Assembly (NCBI GenBank): GCA_947631475.1
Contig: CANRLI010000003.1
Span: forward strand, 1-42,635
Length of the DNA stretch: 42,635 nt
Direction of reading: 5' to 3'
Source of the DNA: an uncultured Bacilli bacterium
Lineage (GTDB): Bacteria; Bacillota_I; Bacilli_A; RF39; UBA660
Below, piece by piece: positions 28,301 to 36,554 of this stretch. The position numbers and the translations under genes were made by a program. The stretch's first letter is position 1. Each line of letters opens with the position of its first letter. The notes under the pieces were generated by a model. It was not told the origin of the DNA and ran no database searches. It worked only from the letters and a program-made list of their open reading frames with translations.

Positions 28301-31300
28301 AAGATGGAACTTTAGATTATTACTACGTAAATATTAATGGAATGAGCGAAGCGGGTCTTCAAAAACTTAGTATAACTTCAGTCACTTTAGAAAGTGGTAA
28401 AACTATTGGAAGTGATAAATTTAAAGGTGAAGTTGTTCCCGCAACAATAGATATTCTTAAAGAAATACCTATTTTTGAAACACCACAAGTATCTAATGAC
28501 GGTTATGATGTTACAATTAAATTTAATGTTACTGATGTTGATAATGCTTTGGTCGATAGTTATATCATCATAAATGATAAAGATAAAAAGGAAGTAATTA
28601 AACAAAAAGTTGTCGTAGGGACTAATATTGTAAATGTTACTTTGGATCCTGATAATAATTATCTATATTTAATAGAGAAAAATTATAATTTAGATAGTTT
28701 AGATAATGATAATGAAAATGAACAAGATACTTATTTCTTAAAAGATGAACCAATAAATGTCACTAAAAAAGAAGAGCCTAACTTTATAGCAAGACACTTG
28801 ACTGTTCCGAAAAGAGTTAAAGATGGTTCAAAAGTTTTACTGACTTTTGAAAATGAAGTATTATCTTATTATGATGTAGATACTATAAGAATAGATGGTA
28901 TTGATTATAAAGTAACTAAAAATGATAACATTTATTCTCTAGAATTAGAACATGGAGAAAAAGGCTATAACACTATACATGTTGAAAGTGTTACTATGGC
29001 TGGAAAAGTATTTAAAATAAATCGTAGTTTAACTTATATTTATGAAAATGTTGTGCCAACAGTGACATTTGCTAGTGATATTAATGAAGAATTAGAATAC
29101 AATATTGGAACTATTCAATATCAAATAGCTGATCCTGATAATGCCATAAGAAAATTGACTGCTTATATGAAAAATAGTGCGGGAGCAGTTGTTGCAACTC
29201 AAGATATTGAATTAAACGAGTCATCATTAAGCATGTTATTGTTAAGAATATTTAGATATTCAATCGAATTAAAAGCTGAATATGATATTGGTGATGGTAA
29301 AACATTAGAAACAACTTCTCTCTTTATAAAAGAAAAAGTTGCTGAACCAAGAGTAACTATTCTTGAAGAAAAAGTTGAAGAAGAATTATTAAATAAGGGA
29401 GATATTGCTACTTTAACTTATAAAATAAATACTAATATTGATTATGAATTAAAGAAAATTTTTATTGATGAAAATAGTTATAATGTTACAAAAGTAGACT
29501 CTGAAACTGATGACAATATTTATCAAATAAAAGTTCTTCTTGGGGATAAAGCTGGAGCTATTCCATATAAAGTTACTAAAATGCAATTTGGTAATGCTTA
29601 CTATGATGTAAATGATATTAATCCAGTAATAGTTCAAGTTAAAAAAGACGTACCTACATTAACTCATTTCATAATCGATGAAAAGGAAGGTACATTATCT
29701 TTCCAATTAAATGATCCAGATGGAGCTTTAGTTGGTAATTCGAAATTTACTATTTATCAAGAAGATAAGGCTTTAATTGCAAAAGAATTAACTAATGGTG
29801 GAGATACATATACTTATAAAATAAGTGATTTAAAATTAAAACTTAATACAAATTATAATATTAAGGTTGATGCTTCATATAATTTAGTTGATACGAAAGT
29901 AAGAAGCATTAGAACGATAGATTTAGTAGAATCAGTGCAAATTTTTGAAAGAGATTTTAAATTAACTGGACAAGTTGATTATGATTTCCAATATATTAAT
30001 AGAAACTCAGAGTGGGGTTTCTTGATGAGTATGAGTGAACCATTACCATTCGATTTCGAAAGTACTAATGCTTATGGATATAAAGTAGATAGAGTTATAG
30101 TTGATGGTGTTGAATATTCGGCTCATCCTGCTCCTACTCAAAATCATCCTAATAACTATGAAGTTTACTATCAACCTAAATCTTTAGCTAATGAAACAAT
30201 TACAGTTGAAAAAGTAATTTTAGAAAATGGGGCGGCTTTTGATGTTAATGATACATTCAAATTATTCATTGTCTTAAAACCAGCAACGTTTGAAATTACT
30301 GATTTTAGAGAAGATATTAATACACAAACATTAACATTCTTCTATAAATTAAATGATCCAGATAAAACATTAGCTTCTAATTTAAGATTTTACTTAAAAG
30401 ATTCTTCAAATAGATTAATCGAAATGAAAGAAGCTAAAGTTGATGAAGATAGAATAGAATTTAATATTCCAAATCCACCAACTTCTAAATATAATGTAGT
30501 TGTACGTGCTGATGTTTATTTGGCGCCAGGTATGATCTTATATGAAAAAGATGGACCAGCTTTATTAACTAATAGTTTTGATTCTGTTGTTAATACATCT
30601 ATTTTAAGTAGTAAATTATCGACTAGATATCCTAAACAAGGTGATTTAATAACAATTGATTATGATATCAGTAGTTCTAAAGTTGTATTAATAGATCCAG
30701 AAGACCATGAAAATCAAGAAAATGCGATTATTATTAGTTCAGTAATTATTAATGATCAATCATATGATGTAGAACGTTTGGATAATGGCCTATATCGAGT
30801 TTATTACACTGTACAAGACGAAGCAGGCTTAGAAAATATTAAAATAACTCAAATTAATTTCAGTAACAATACGGTTGAATACTTTACAAGAGAAGATACA
30901 GTTGATGTTTTAAAGAAAACACCAAGTGTGATTAATTTTAAATCAGAAAACCTAGTAGCTGCTAATAAAGTTAAATTTACATTTGAAGTATTAGATCCTG
31001 ATAATGTTATAGTTCCAAACTCATTATTTGCAGTAGTAAATGGTCAAAAGCAAACAATCGATATTGGTAAAAACGTTGTAGAATTTGAAGTTAATCCTAA
31101 TGAATTATTACAATTTAGTGTTGAAGCTAACTATGATTTGGATTCAAACGTCCTAAATAATGAAACAGGAGATCAAAACTTATATAGTAGTTATACTATT
31201 TATCAAAAACCATTTATATTATTAACGGATTATAATGTTTCATTTAATAATAAGCAAACATTTAATACTAATGGTGATAATACCAAGTATTTTGAGAAAA

Positions 31301-34300
31301 ATGAAGATATTAAACTATCTTTGGAAATTACAACGGGTGTAGATGCTTTATATCCTGAATATATTGTTATTGATAATAATGAGTATAAATTAGAGAAGGA
31401 TGTAAATACTGAAAACACTTATTATATAACTATAAAAGGATATAACAATGCTGGTATAAATAAGATAGTGATTAATAGTATTACATTAAATAGTGGTAAT
31501 GTTGTTAATTTAAGTAATGAAAGTATTTCAATTGAGGTTCTAAAAGACGTAGTTAAAGTTGAAAGCTTTACCCATAAAGTTGACGAAACCAATGCTGATA
31601 GAGTTGATTTAGATATTAATGTTAGTGATGAAGATGGTTCATTAGTTTCATTAGACTTAGTTGTTAAAGATGAATTTGGTGCTATTGTTAAAACAGATAA
31701 AACTAAATTAACAAATGGTAATAATAAAGTTTCATTTACGATGACTAATGCTGGTAAATATTTTGTAGCAATTAATGCTTCATATGATAGAGATAAAAAT
31801 CTAAATGATGAAGATAATCACTATAATGATCAAAGAATTCATTATGAAATCGTTACTATAACAAGTCGCTATATAGAAATGAAAGATGTTGTAGATGTTC
31901 AGTTATATAATTATGGTAGCGATGGTAGCGTTGAACGAGTTCATAGTTTAAGTGTTGATGATTTGGATGTTATTACTAATAGTTTAGTAAAAGTTACAAT
32001 GAAAGATTTACCTACTTTCTATAGTGAAATAGCAAGTTATCGTGTTCTTGATGGTAAGTTAGTATTAGTTTTAGCTTACGATGATGCGATGATTTACTCT
32101 GATGGCAAACTAATTCCATTAGAAGTAACTTTAGATATATTAAATGATACGGATTATGAATATAGTGGTTCATTTAAGTCATTGTTAGAAGATATGAAAA
32201 ATAATCCAACCAAGAAATTTACATTAACTAAAGATTATGATTTAGATGATTTTGTAACAGATACTGATACTATTGTTGATTTTGAATTTAAAGGTGAAAT
32301 AGATGGTAATGGTCATACTATTAGTAATTTACATAAACCATTATTTAAGACTTTAAGAGATGCAACAATTAAAAATCTAGTTATCAAAGGTGTAGAATTT
32401 AATGATGCCGAAGGTAAAGCAGCAGTTACAATAAATGCATATAATACAACTATTTCTAATATTCATATAGATAATATTACAATTAATGCACCTGGTAAGA
32501 GTCATAATGCTGCTATCGCAGTTAATATATATCAAAAATCAGTAATAGATGGATGTAGTGTTAAAAATTTTGTAATTAATACTACTTATCTAGGTCAACG
32601 TAATTCTAGTATTGTATCTAATATGAGTGATTCAAAAGTTACTAATTGTTATGCCGAAGGTAAAATTACTTCTGGATGGCATTATAATGGTGCGTTAGTA
32701 TCTTATTCAACTAACAATTCTGAAATATCAAATAACATTCTTAATGTTTCTTCTACACCATACTTTAGTGATTCTGAGCAAGGTGGAAATGGCGCATTAT
32801 TAGGACAAGGTCAAGCATTATTAAAAAATAACTTAAGTTTAATGAGTACAAATAATAATGTTTATGCAATTTATAATGCTAAGGGAGCTACTTTAGCAAA
32901 TGGTTCTATGAATAACTATCAATTAGAAGATACTAAGTCTAAGAAAAATAGTGGAGACGCCATAAAAGATATTAAGAAAGAGAACATTAATGAATCATTC
33001 TTTAAAGACTTAGGATTTGATACAAGTTTATGGAATTTAAGCAATGTTTCGTATAGTAACTTGCCGACATTAAAAGGTGCTACAGCATCATTTAGTGATG
33101 ATGGTTATAAACCAAATAATTCTAATGTATATATTCCTGACTTTAATAGATTATCGCATTTAGAAGCTTATAAAGCTGATAAAGAAATAACTTATCATAA
33201 TATGTATAAGTTAATGCCATTCTATGATGCTAAAGACTTAGTTACTGATGGTAATAAGATTAAAGCAGATAGTAACTTAAGTAAAAAGATTATTAAATAT
33301 GTTTTACCTTACGATAAGAATGAACAAATGATATCTGTATTAACAACTGATAATTATAAAGATATTTCTAAAATAAGTGTTGTTTATGAAGATGGCACTG
33401 AAGAAGAATATAATGTAGATTATGATGATTATTATGGAAATGTTGTTTCATATATCATTAGTGATTTAAATATTGGGTATAATTATAATAAATTTGTTAT
33501 AGATAAAAAAGCGAGTATCATTGAAAAATTAGTTGATGAGGCAGCTTCTTATGAATATACAGAAGACTTAGATCCAATAACTGGAGAAAAGGACAGTAGA
33601 TTATATAAAGAATACTTTGATAATGTTACTAAGAATAATATAAGAGACTTTATTGAAAAATCTATAGTAAATGCTGGATACATGCCAACATTTAATAGTG
33701 ATGTCTTAGACAATTTAATGATGCAAGAATTCTTAGATAATAATAAATTAAAACAAATGTTATATGCTTATAATTATTATAAATATTGGTATAGCTTAAA
33801 TATGGATGGTATTGATGTTGCCGATTCAATGATGTTCCATGGTGATGAAATGTTTAGTAGTCGTATGACAATGGCTAACTTGACTAATGAAGTTATTAAA
33901 GGCAATAATGCTGCTACTAATGCTACAGGAAGTTTCTTTAATGGTACGTTAACTAAGTATGTTGAAATGAAAGACTTAGGTGCCTTCTTAAATTACTATG
34001 CGGTTAATTTAACTGATTATCATGATGGTGAAGAGTGGTTTAAAGCTAACTGGAATGGTGGTTATTATACACATATTGAAGCTAGAGATAATGGTGAATT
34101 AATTTCATCTTATTGGGAACATTTACTAGCTAGTACGGCTGTACAAAATACTTTCTTAGCAACATTTACTGTTCCGGCTGATTCAATGTACATTATTGCA
34201 ATGCCTACACAAGTAATGTATGGTTCATTAAGGACATATGCTCAAAATCCTTCTGACAAAGAATCTGAAGGAATGAAGAACTTCTATAAAGGCGTAGAAG

Positions 34301-35991
34301 ATATGAGAAGACAAGCAGGTAATTTCTATACCTTTGCTTATCTATATGTTAAACCAGAAAATATGAATCCATATCATGATATTAACTATGATGTGAGATA
34401 TACTATTAATGATAAAGGGGTACAAGTTTTCAATAATCCATTAACAACTACAGATAATTATCACAAGTATTTTGCTGAAGCATTAAATAAATGGCCAGCA
34501 GCTAATGGTTCTGGAGCTTATGCAAATGGCTTTGAAACATACTGGGTAGTTATTAAACTAATTGGTTCATTTAATGTAGCAACACATGAAACATTACATA
34601 ATCAAGATAGTAAAGTCTTCTTAATGGGTTATGGACGTCGTGGTAATGGAGAAGATTATACAGCCGGTAACTTACAACAATACTTCAATGAAGGATGGAT
34701 AAGTCCTAATGTAATGGAAGACTTTGATAGTACTAAAGATATTACTCAAAACTTCAGTTATAAACGTATTGATACAGATGCTAAATTAAAAGATTATTAT
34801 CAGAAGATGTTTGAAGCTAATGACTTCCTTGATTATATTGAAGCAAAAGCATTTTTAAGACTAACTCCTGATCAACAAGCAGCAGTGGCTGTTCAAGCAT
34901 ATTATCCTAACTTAGAAGGAAAATCCAAAGAAGAGCAAGAAGCTGGTGATTCAGTAGTTGGTTATAGATTCTTAAGTGCTGAGCAAATTAAAAATATGCA
35001 TTTAACAAAGATTGATGATTTATATGATAATCATATTATGTTAAGACCTGGCTTAAGAGAACCAGCAGTGTATTCTCCAGGTGCTGCAACAGATTCATTA
35101 TATAATATTCATTGGTATCAACCACATGCTGATAATGATCGTCCTGACGGACCAAACTTTAAATGGTTGGCTTGGGAAATGGCTGGTATAGGCGGTTATT
35201 ATGATGGTTACATGGCATATTTTAGTCAATCTTATATAGGAGCCAAAACAAATAATCCAGGTTTAAAAACAACAGACTTAATCGCATTACGTTATATAAC
35301 TCAAAATAAGGATATGACATTCAGAAAATATAAACTTGGAAAATATGAAGAAATGGCTAAACATATTGATGATCCTTCTGATTATTTAGATGCCCAAGCT
35401 ATAGAAGAAGCTTATTATAATGCTTTAGTTAAAGATTCTAGTGATTCAAAGAGAAGTTTAGGTAATAGTAAAGCTGTTAAAAAACAATATTATATGAGTG
35501 TAAAAAGAGAAACAAATGACTTTAGAGAAAGTATTTTTTCCCAAAAAACAACAACGACAATAAATTCTGAAGAAATGATTATGTCGTTAGCTCAAGAGGA
35601 AATTAATTCTGAAGCAAAAAGCAACGATGGAGATAATTTTGTAGTATTAGAAAAGAAAACTCCTGATGTTTTAGAAGGTGATACGCCTCCTCATGATAAG
35701 AGTGAAATTAATGATAATATTATTGTTGATAAGCAGGAAGATAATAACAGCGAAGAAGTGAAGAAAGATTATACTTCTGTAAATAGTGATGATATTAAGA
35801 AAGATGATACGGTTTTAGAAGATAACCTAAATGAAGTATCAAAAAATGGAGAAGTAACTCAGGAAGAAAATGCTGATTCTGGAGTTAGTGATGAAGTTAC
35901 TTTAGAAGATTTGCCTAAATTAAAAGACGCAAGTAGCGATGAGGTAACTTCAGAAGATTTACCTAAACTAAAAGAACAATCAAAAAAATAA
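22387..35991 (+). CDS. Giant M26/Zmp-like zinc metalloprotease: signal peptide, cohesin-like domain, TM hairpin, ~14 repeated extracellular modules, beta-helix (GLUG-like) region, M26 catalytic domain, acidic tail
   Basis: RBS gggagg followed by ATG at 22387. Catalytic VATHETLHNQDSKVFLMGYGRRGNGEDYTAGNLQQYFNEG resembles streptococcal M26 proteases; EFKGEIDGNGHTISNLHKPLFKTLRDATIKNLVIKGV resembles the M26 N-terminal/GLUG region. Continuous ORF of about 4534 aa. Confidence 0.9.
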   Translation: MKSSKIILNFIVILLSFWMVNVNAESLVNKSSYSVKKGEEITVFVDLDPNNNNKYNYSALLSYDNNVLEILNEDSFINDNGGANSLSEVSYEKDSHKYVLVTTEDSLTKDVIEIKFKAKDDIKIDKTEISFTNIISKANDQEKKLEDIKFDVMITDASKGNMTLVIVVGVLALLSCLALVVYNIKCAHSKKVVTNRKKVNTILGVLLVVFVLGDVITLIIKNNYKEEIVNYDLDIINGVSKDDVQNDDNSDDKTSNDSNVDKNKPETNEDITTGGNVNEEVVDPQLPSNKLTAKIVSVLASTYYPHKGETIELLIDVADVSELVQSVIINGKEYLVAQHDDGKYAIQYQVKDSSGIEKLTISELCLANSKAKIFYETSLDVLKEKPVINDFKYSDSELIPFLSFNVVGNDSFVKGNLILTDQEGKTVLTKDVSLGDNKIEFAELKNGNYNVQIDVTYDLDSDELNYFTDEQNEGKDVLIDEKLDIIVDYDLVFKDAKLVIVDSDGKNVTLEFVSTNVSKYNVSKVIINDVVYPVIQDNDKFTVVVPLDGTDKKNLHMSGVVLENNKTITDGVDATFVIFKEKPSVKDVNIQVNEEDGKVNVTYDIVDNDKVTSKQYAILKDQNGNILDRQELSALATEVTFNNVNKAGKYNVEIMADYDAVDGQTHSNELIGSKEFEIALKLEVLGVEVEPYPLKKTDIVVKYIVQTNAQEAITSFTVNGQEYASSLPEGNKYMITIPGYDEAGLKDINLTSVKVGTTSVETAVSVQVDVLKDVPTIDSPIFDDEKEVPTLSFNLNDADEAFVSGKITITNSLGVEVNTITINKNSSIYEIPNLKENEIYNYVIQVTYDLDTDKLSVTDDQNEYTNNLINGIIEVVHDYNFEFDDLHIVNVNKNEQKVTLQFTSTNGTVFGIDRVTINGTDYPVVKDGNIYTVEVTLDNTDETTLNLSNVVLKNGHSFEITENNTVTVFKKAPTVSDLIINNDQANSLAATFKLFDESKTVTKLVVQLRDSLGNVIETKELDLSARDVLFTDLEVGEYQIVIIADYDLVDGNVYTAQVLANDKLHVKIILDTLSSNINNKYNNHRNALNSNKDEAKKAILTYVIKANTKEDVKALVINGQEYNVVKLEDNKYQVTYIVQENAGKETIKVEKIIYESEEYTINQTSDNIKPTVEVEVLKRRPYTSNYMSISNFKEHTMTFKFDLNDPDGALVKDENGNLINAYATFAGFKDKDGKNPEIKLGANEVTFVNVAEYTARRFQPTATFDLDTIVGEDNYYEHENITSIIAMLIPATQINVHDIKTYNDNQETKYFSKGEEVKVTFEASSIFEDDNGTKSYYYPSKVVVNGNEYEVTKNGNFYTFVLPGYTEAGQQEIVINDVILNNSEEVVLTENNNVTISILKDEVSITDFVYREDDDDAESTDVTVSFNVSDVDGALTDSKIIITDLNGNEITPSTTTIKDGVNTVIFRGVSKNTYIFKIMASYNRGSLDDKENVVTEAELLKQEIKVLRKSDYKITVKDLSLMGFDKENKLATLRFVLTNESDYMLTSVMINGQKYNVRPEQIDLDSQNKEAAYLVDIEISDDSRYEVVLEKVTLENAKDFTVNESLVLFKNKPVIDNLVLTYNEGGQLKGTFNVIDDDETLSSLSAVLKETLTGNVLEKKNLAITDREVAFSVANAKEYTIEIVASYDLLDGESHQDEVLVFDSLVVEPSVEITLNNVSKKYPNKGETIDLTYNIKSNTNEQVTSVVIDNIVYNVEYVTMGVYKLSYTVPNEAGIVSLNLTKVNFVNEVADLADKPFTTKVDVLKTIPSINSFTSLDRIESQQVQFSFNVNDPDNALVSGNICINDTCNNVGPGRNTPIFNVQPNVSLMVVINIDYDLDTDLLNEDGEDENNSTVSFSQEYKLLEDYEVNVLNLTTFNKNAQATKYFAKNEEIQLRFNSTNAAALNIKSVVIDDLLDEADGQLYDVVRVLKKDGTLDYYYVNINGMSEAGLQKLSITSVTLESGKTIGSDKFKGEVVPATIDILKEIPIFETPQVSNDGYDVTIKFNVTDVDNALVDSYIIINDKDKKEVIKQKVVVGTNIVNVTLDPDNNYLYLIEKNYNLDSLDNDNENEQDTYFLKDEPINVTKKEEPNFIARHLTVPKRVKDGSKVLLTFENEVLSYYDVDTIRIDGIDYKVTKNDNIYSLELEHGEKGYNTIHVESVTMAGKVFKINRSLTYIYENVVPTVTFASDINEELEYNIGTIQYQIADPDNAIRKLTAYMKNSAGAVVATQDIELNESSLSMLLLRIFRYSIELKAEYDIGDGKTLETTSLFIKEKVAEPRVTILEEKVEEELLNKGDIATLTYKINTNIDYELKKIFIDENSYNVTKVDSETDDNIYQIKVLLGDKAGAIPYKVTKMQFGNAYYDVNDINPVIVQVKKDVPTLTHFIIDEKEGTLSFQLNDPDGALVGNSKFTIYQEDKALIAKELTNGGDTYTYKISDLKLKLNTNYNIKVDASYNLVDTKVRSIRTIDLVESVQIFERDFKLTGQVDYDFQYINRNSEWGFLMSMSEPLPFDFESTNAYGYKVDRVIVDGVEYSAHPAPTQNHPNNYEVYYQPKSLANETITVEKVILENGAAFDVNDTFKLFIVLKPATFEITDFREDINTQTLTFFYKLNDPDKTLASNLRFYLKDSSNRLIEMKEAKVDEDRIEFNIPNPPTSKYNVVVRADVYLAPGMILYEKDGPALLTNSFDSVVNTSILSSKLSTRYPKQGDLITIDYDISSSKVVLIDPEDHENQENAIIISSVIINDQSYDVERLDNGLYRVYYTVQDEAGLENIKITQINFSNNTVEYFTREDTVDVLKKTPSVINFKSENLVAANKVKFTFEVLDPDNVIVPNSLFAVVNGQKQTIDIGKNVVEFEVNPNELLQFSVEANYDLDSNVLNNETGDQNLYSSYTIYQKPFILLTDYNVSFNNKQTFNTNGDNTKYFEKNEDIKLSLEITTGVDALYPEYIVIDNNEYKLEKDVNTENTYYITIKGYNNAGINKIVINSITLNSGNVVNLSNESISIEVLKDVVKVESFTHKVDETNADRVDLDINVSDEDGSLVSLDLVVKDEFGAIVKTDKTKLTNGNNKVSFTMTNAGKYFVAINASYDRDKNLNDEDNHYNDQRIHYEIVTITSRYIEMKDVVDVQLYNYGSDGSVERVHSLSVDDLDVITNSLVKVTMKDLPTFYSEIASYRVLDGKLVLVLAYDDAMIYSDGKLIPLEVTLDILNDTDYEYSGSFKSLLEDMKNNPTKKFTLTKDYDLDDFVTDTDTIVDFEFKGEIDGNGHTISNLHKPLFKTLRDATIKNLVIKGVEFNDAEGKAAVTINAYNTTISNIHIDNITINAPGKSHNAAIAVNIYQKSVIDGCSVKNFVINTTYLGQRNSSIVSNMSDSKVTNCYAEGKITSGWHYNGALVSYSTNNSEISNNILNVSSTPYFSDSEQGGNGALLGQGQALLKNNLSLMSTNNNVYAIYNAKGATLANGSMNNYQLEDTKSKKNSGDAIKDIKKENINESFFKDLGFDTSLWNLSNVSYSNLPTLKGATASFSDDGYKPNNSNVYIPDFNRLSHLEAYKADKEITYHNMYKLMPFYDAKDLVTDGNKIKADSNLSKKIIKYVLPYDKNEQMISVLTTDNYKDISKISVVYEDGTEEEYNVDYDDYYGNVVSYIISDLNIGYNYNKFVIDKKASIIEKLVDEAASYEYTEDLDPITGEKDSRLYKEYFDNVTKNNIRDFIEKSIVNAGYMPTFNSDVLDNLMMQEFLDNNKLKQMLYAYNYYKYWYSLNMDGIDVADSMMFHGDEMFSSRMTMANLTNEVIKGNNAATNATGSFFNGTLTKYVEMKDLGAFLNYYAVNLTDYHDGEEWFKANWNGGYYTHIEARDNGELISSYWEHLLASTAVQNTFLATFTVPADSMYIIAMPTQVMYGSLRTYAQNPSDKESEGMKNFYKGVEDMRRQAGNFYTFAYLYVKPENMNPYHDINYDVRYTINDKGVQVFNNPLTTTDNYHKYFAEALNKWPAANGSGAYANGFETYWVVIKLIGSFNVATHETLHNQDSKVFLMGYGRRGNGEDYTAGNLQQYFNEGWISPNVMEDFDSTKDITQNFSYKRIDTDAKLKDYYQKMFEANDFLDYIEAKAFLRLTPDQQAAVAVQAYYPNLEGKSKEEQEAGDSVVGYRFLSAEQIKNMHLTKIDDLYDNHIMLRPGLREPAVYSPGAATDSLYNIHWYQPHADNDRPDGPNFKWLAWEMAGIGGYYDGYMAYFSQSYIGAKTNNPGLKTTDLIALRYITQNKDMTFRKYKLGKYEEMAKHIDDPSDYLDAQAIEEAYYNALVKDSSDSKRSLGNSKAVKKQYYMSVKRETNDFRESIFSQKTTTTINSEEMIMSLAQEEINSEAKSNDGDNFVVLEKKTPDVLEGDTPPHDKSEINDNIIVDKQEDNNSEEVKKDYTSVNSDDIKKDDTVLEDNLNEVSKNGEVTQEENADSGVSDEVTLEDLPKLKDASSDEVTSEDLPKLKEQSKK
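23251..31860 (+). repeat. About 14 tandem ~190-225-aa (573-675 nt) modules in the giant protease stalk
   Basis: Module starts read at about 23251, 23842, 24424, 25012, 25585, 26260, 26908, 27508, 28096, 28762, 29344, 29947, 30589, 31219. Recurrent motifs: V(I/V)ING.EY.V; EAG....I..V; VLK..P.I; (F/S)F.(L/V)NDPD.ALV; (A/T).YDLD.D or ADYD.VDG. Confidence 0.8.
34585..34599 (+). other. HExxH zinc-binding motif (HETLH) of the M26-like domain
   Basis: cat gaa aca tta cat in frame with the 22387 CDS. Confidence 0.85.
35890..35985 (+). repeat. Two 48-nt tandem units at the giant protein C-terminus (DEVTLEDLPKLKDASS / DEVTSEDLPKLKEQSK)
   Basis: Direct reading of translation, period 16 aa. Confidence 0.85.
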
Positions 35992-36013
35992 TACCTTGGG
36001 GTATTATTTTTTT
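35987..36013 (+). terminator. Terminator AATAATACC-TTGG-GGTATTATT-TTTTT after the giant gene
   Basis: 9-bp perfect stem plus T run. Confidence 0.85.
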
Positions 36014-36049
36014 GGTTAAAAGTGTATACTAAGAAAAGTGGTGATGATA

Positions 36050-36547
36050 ATGAAAGTTGTCCATACTTTAAAACCAATATATAATCACGAATCTAAAGTC
36101 TTAATATTAGGAACGATGCCTTCTGTTAAATCTAGAGAAGTAATGTTTTACTATGGACATCCTAAAAATAGATTTTGGGATGTTTTAAGTGCAGTTTATG
36201 AAGAAGAAAAACCATTAAGTAATGAGGATAAAACTAATTTTTTATTAAGACATAAAATTGCTTTATATGATGTTTTAAAAAGTTGTGATATAATTGCTTC
36301 TTATGATAGCTCAATTAAAAATCCTGTGCCTAATGATTTTACTAAAATATTAAAAGTTTCTAATATAAAAGTTATTTTTACTACTGGTCGTAAAGCTACT
36401 GAATTATATAAAAAATATTGTTATGCTCAAACCAAAATAGAAGCTATAATGTTACCGAGTACTTCTTCAGCTAATTGTAAGCTATCTATGAAGGATTTAT
36501 ATGATAATTATTATCAAATTAGAGATATTACAGATAATGAAAATTAA
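36050..36547 (+). CDS. DNA-deoxyinosine glycosylase / uracil-DNA-glycosylase-superfamily protein
   Basis: HTLKPIYNHESKVLILGTMPSVKSREVMFYYGHPKNRFWDVLSAVY...IALYDVLKSC; RBS ggtgatg before the ATG at 36050. Confidence 0.85.
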   Translation: MKVVHTLKPIYNHESKVLILGTMPSVKSREVMFYYGHPKNRFWDVLSAVYEEEKPLSNEDKTNFLLRHKIALYDVLKSCDIIASYDSSIKNPVPNDFTKILKVSNIKVIFTTGRKATELYKKYCYAQTKIEAIMLPSTSSANCKLSMKDLYDNYYQIRDITDNEN

Positions 36548-36554
36548 TAGTTAG

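Noticed and set aside
28387-28605. Minus-strand ORFs inside the giant gene (28387-28605, 29449-29637, 31230-31418)
   Set aside because: Antisense to a well-supported CDS, hydrophobic/low-complexity products from AT-rich codon complement, no convincing RBS.
23251-31860. Possible CRISPR or recent tandem duplication in the repeat region
   Set aside because: Repeats are ~600 nt, coding and highly diverged at nucleotide level; no short identical repeats with unique spacers.
34435-34460. NPLTT in the giant protein as a sortase motif
   Set aside because: Internal to the catalytic region with no following hydrophobic segment or basic tail, so not a sorting signal.
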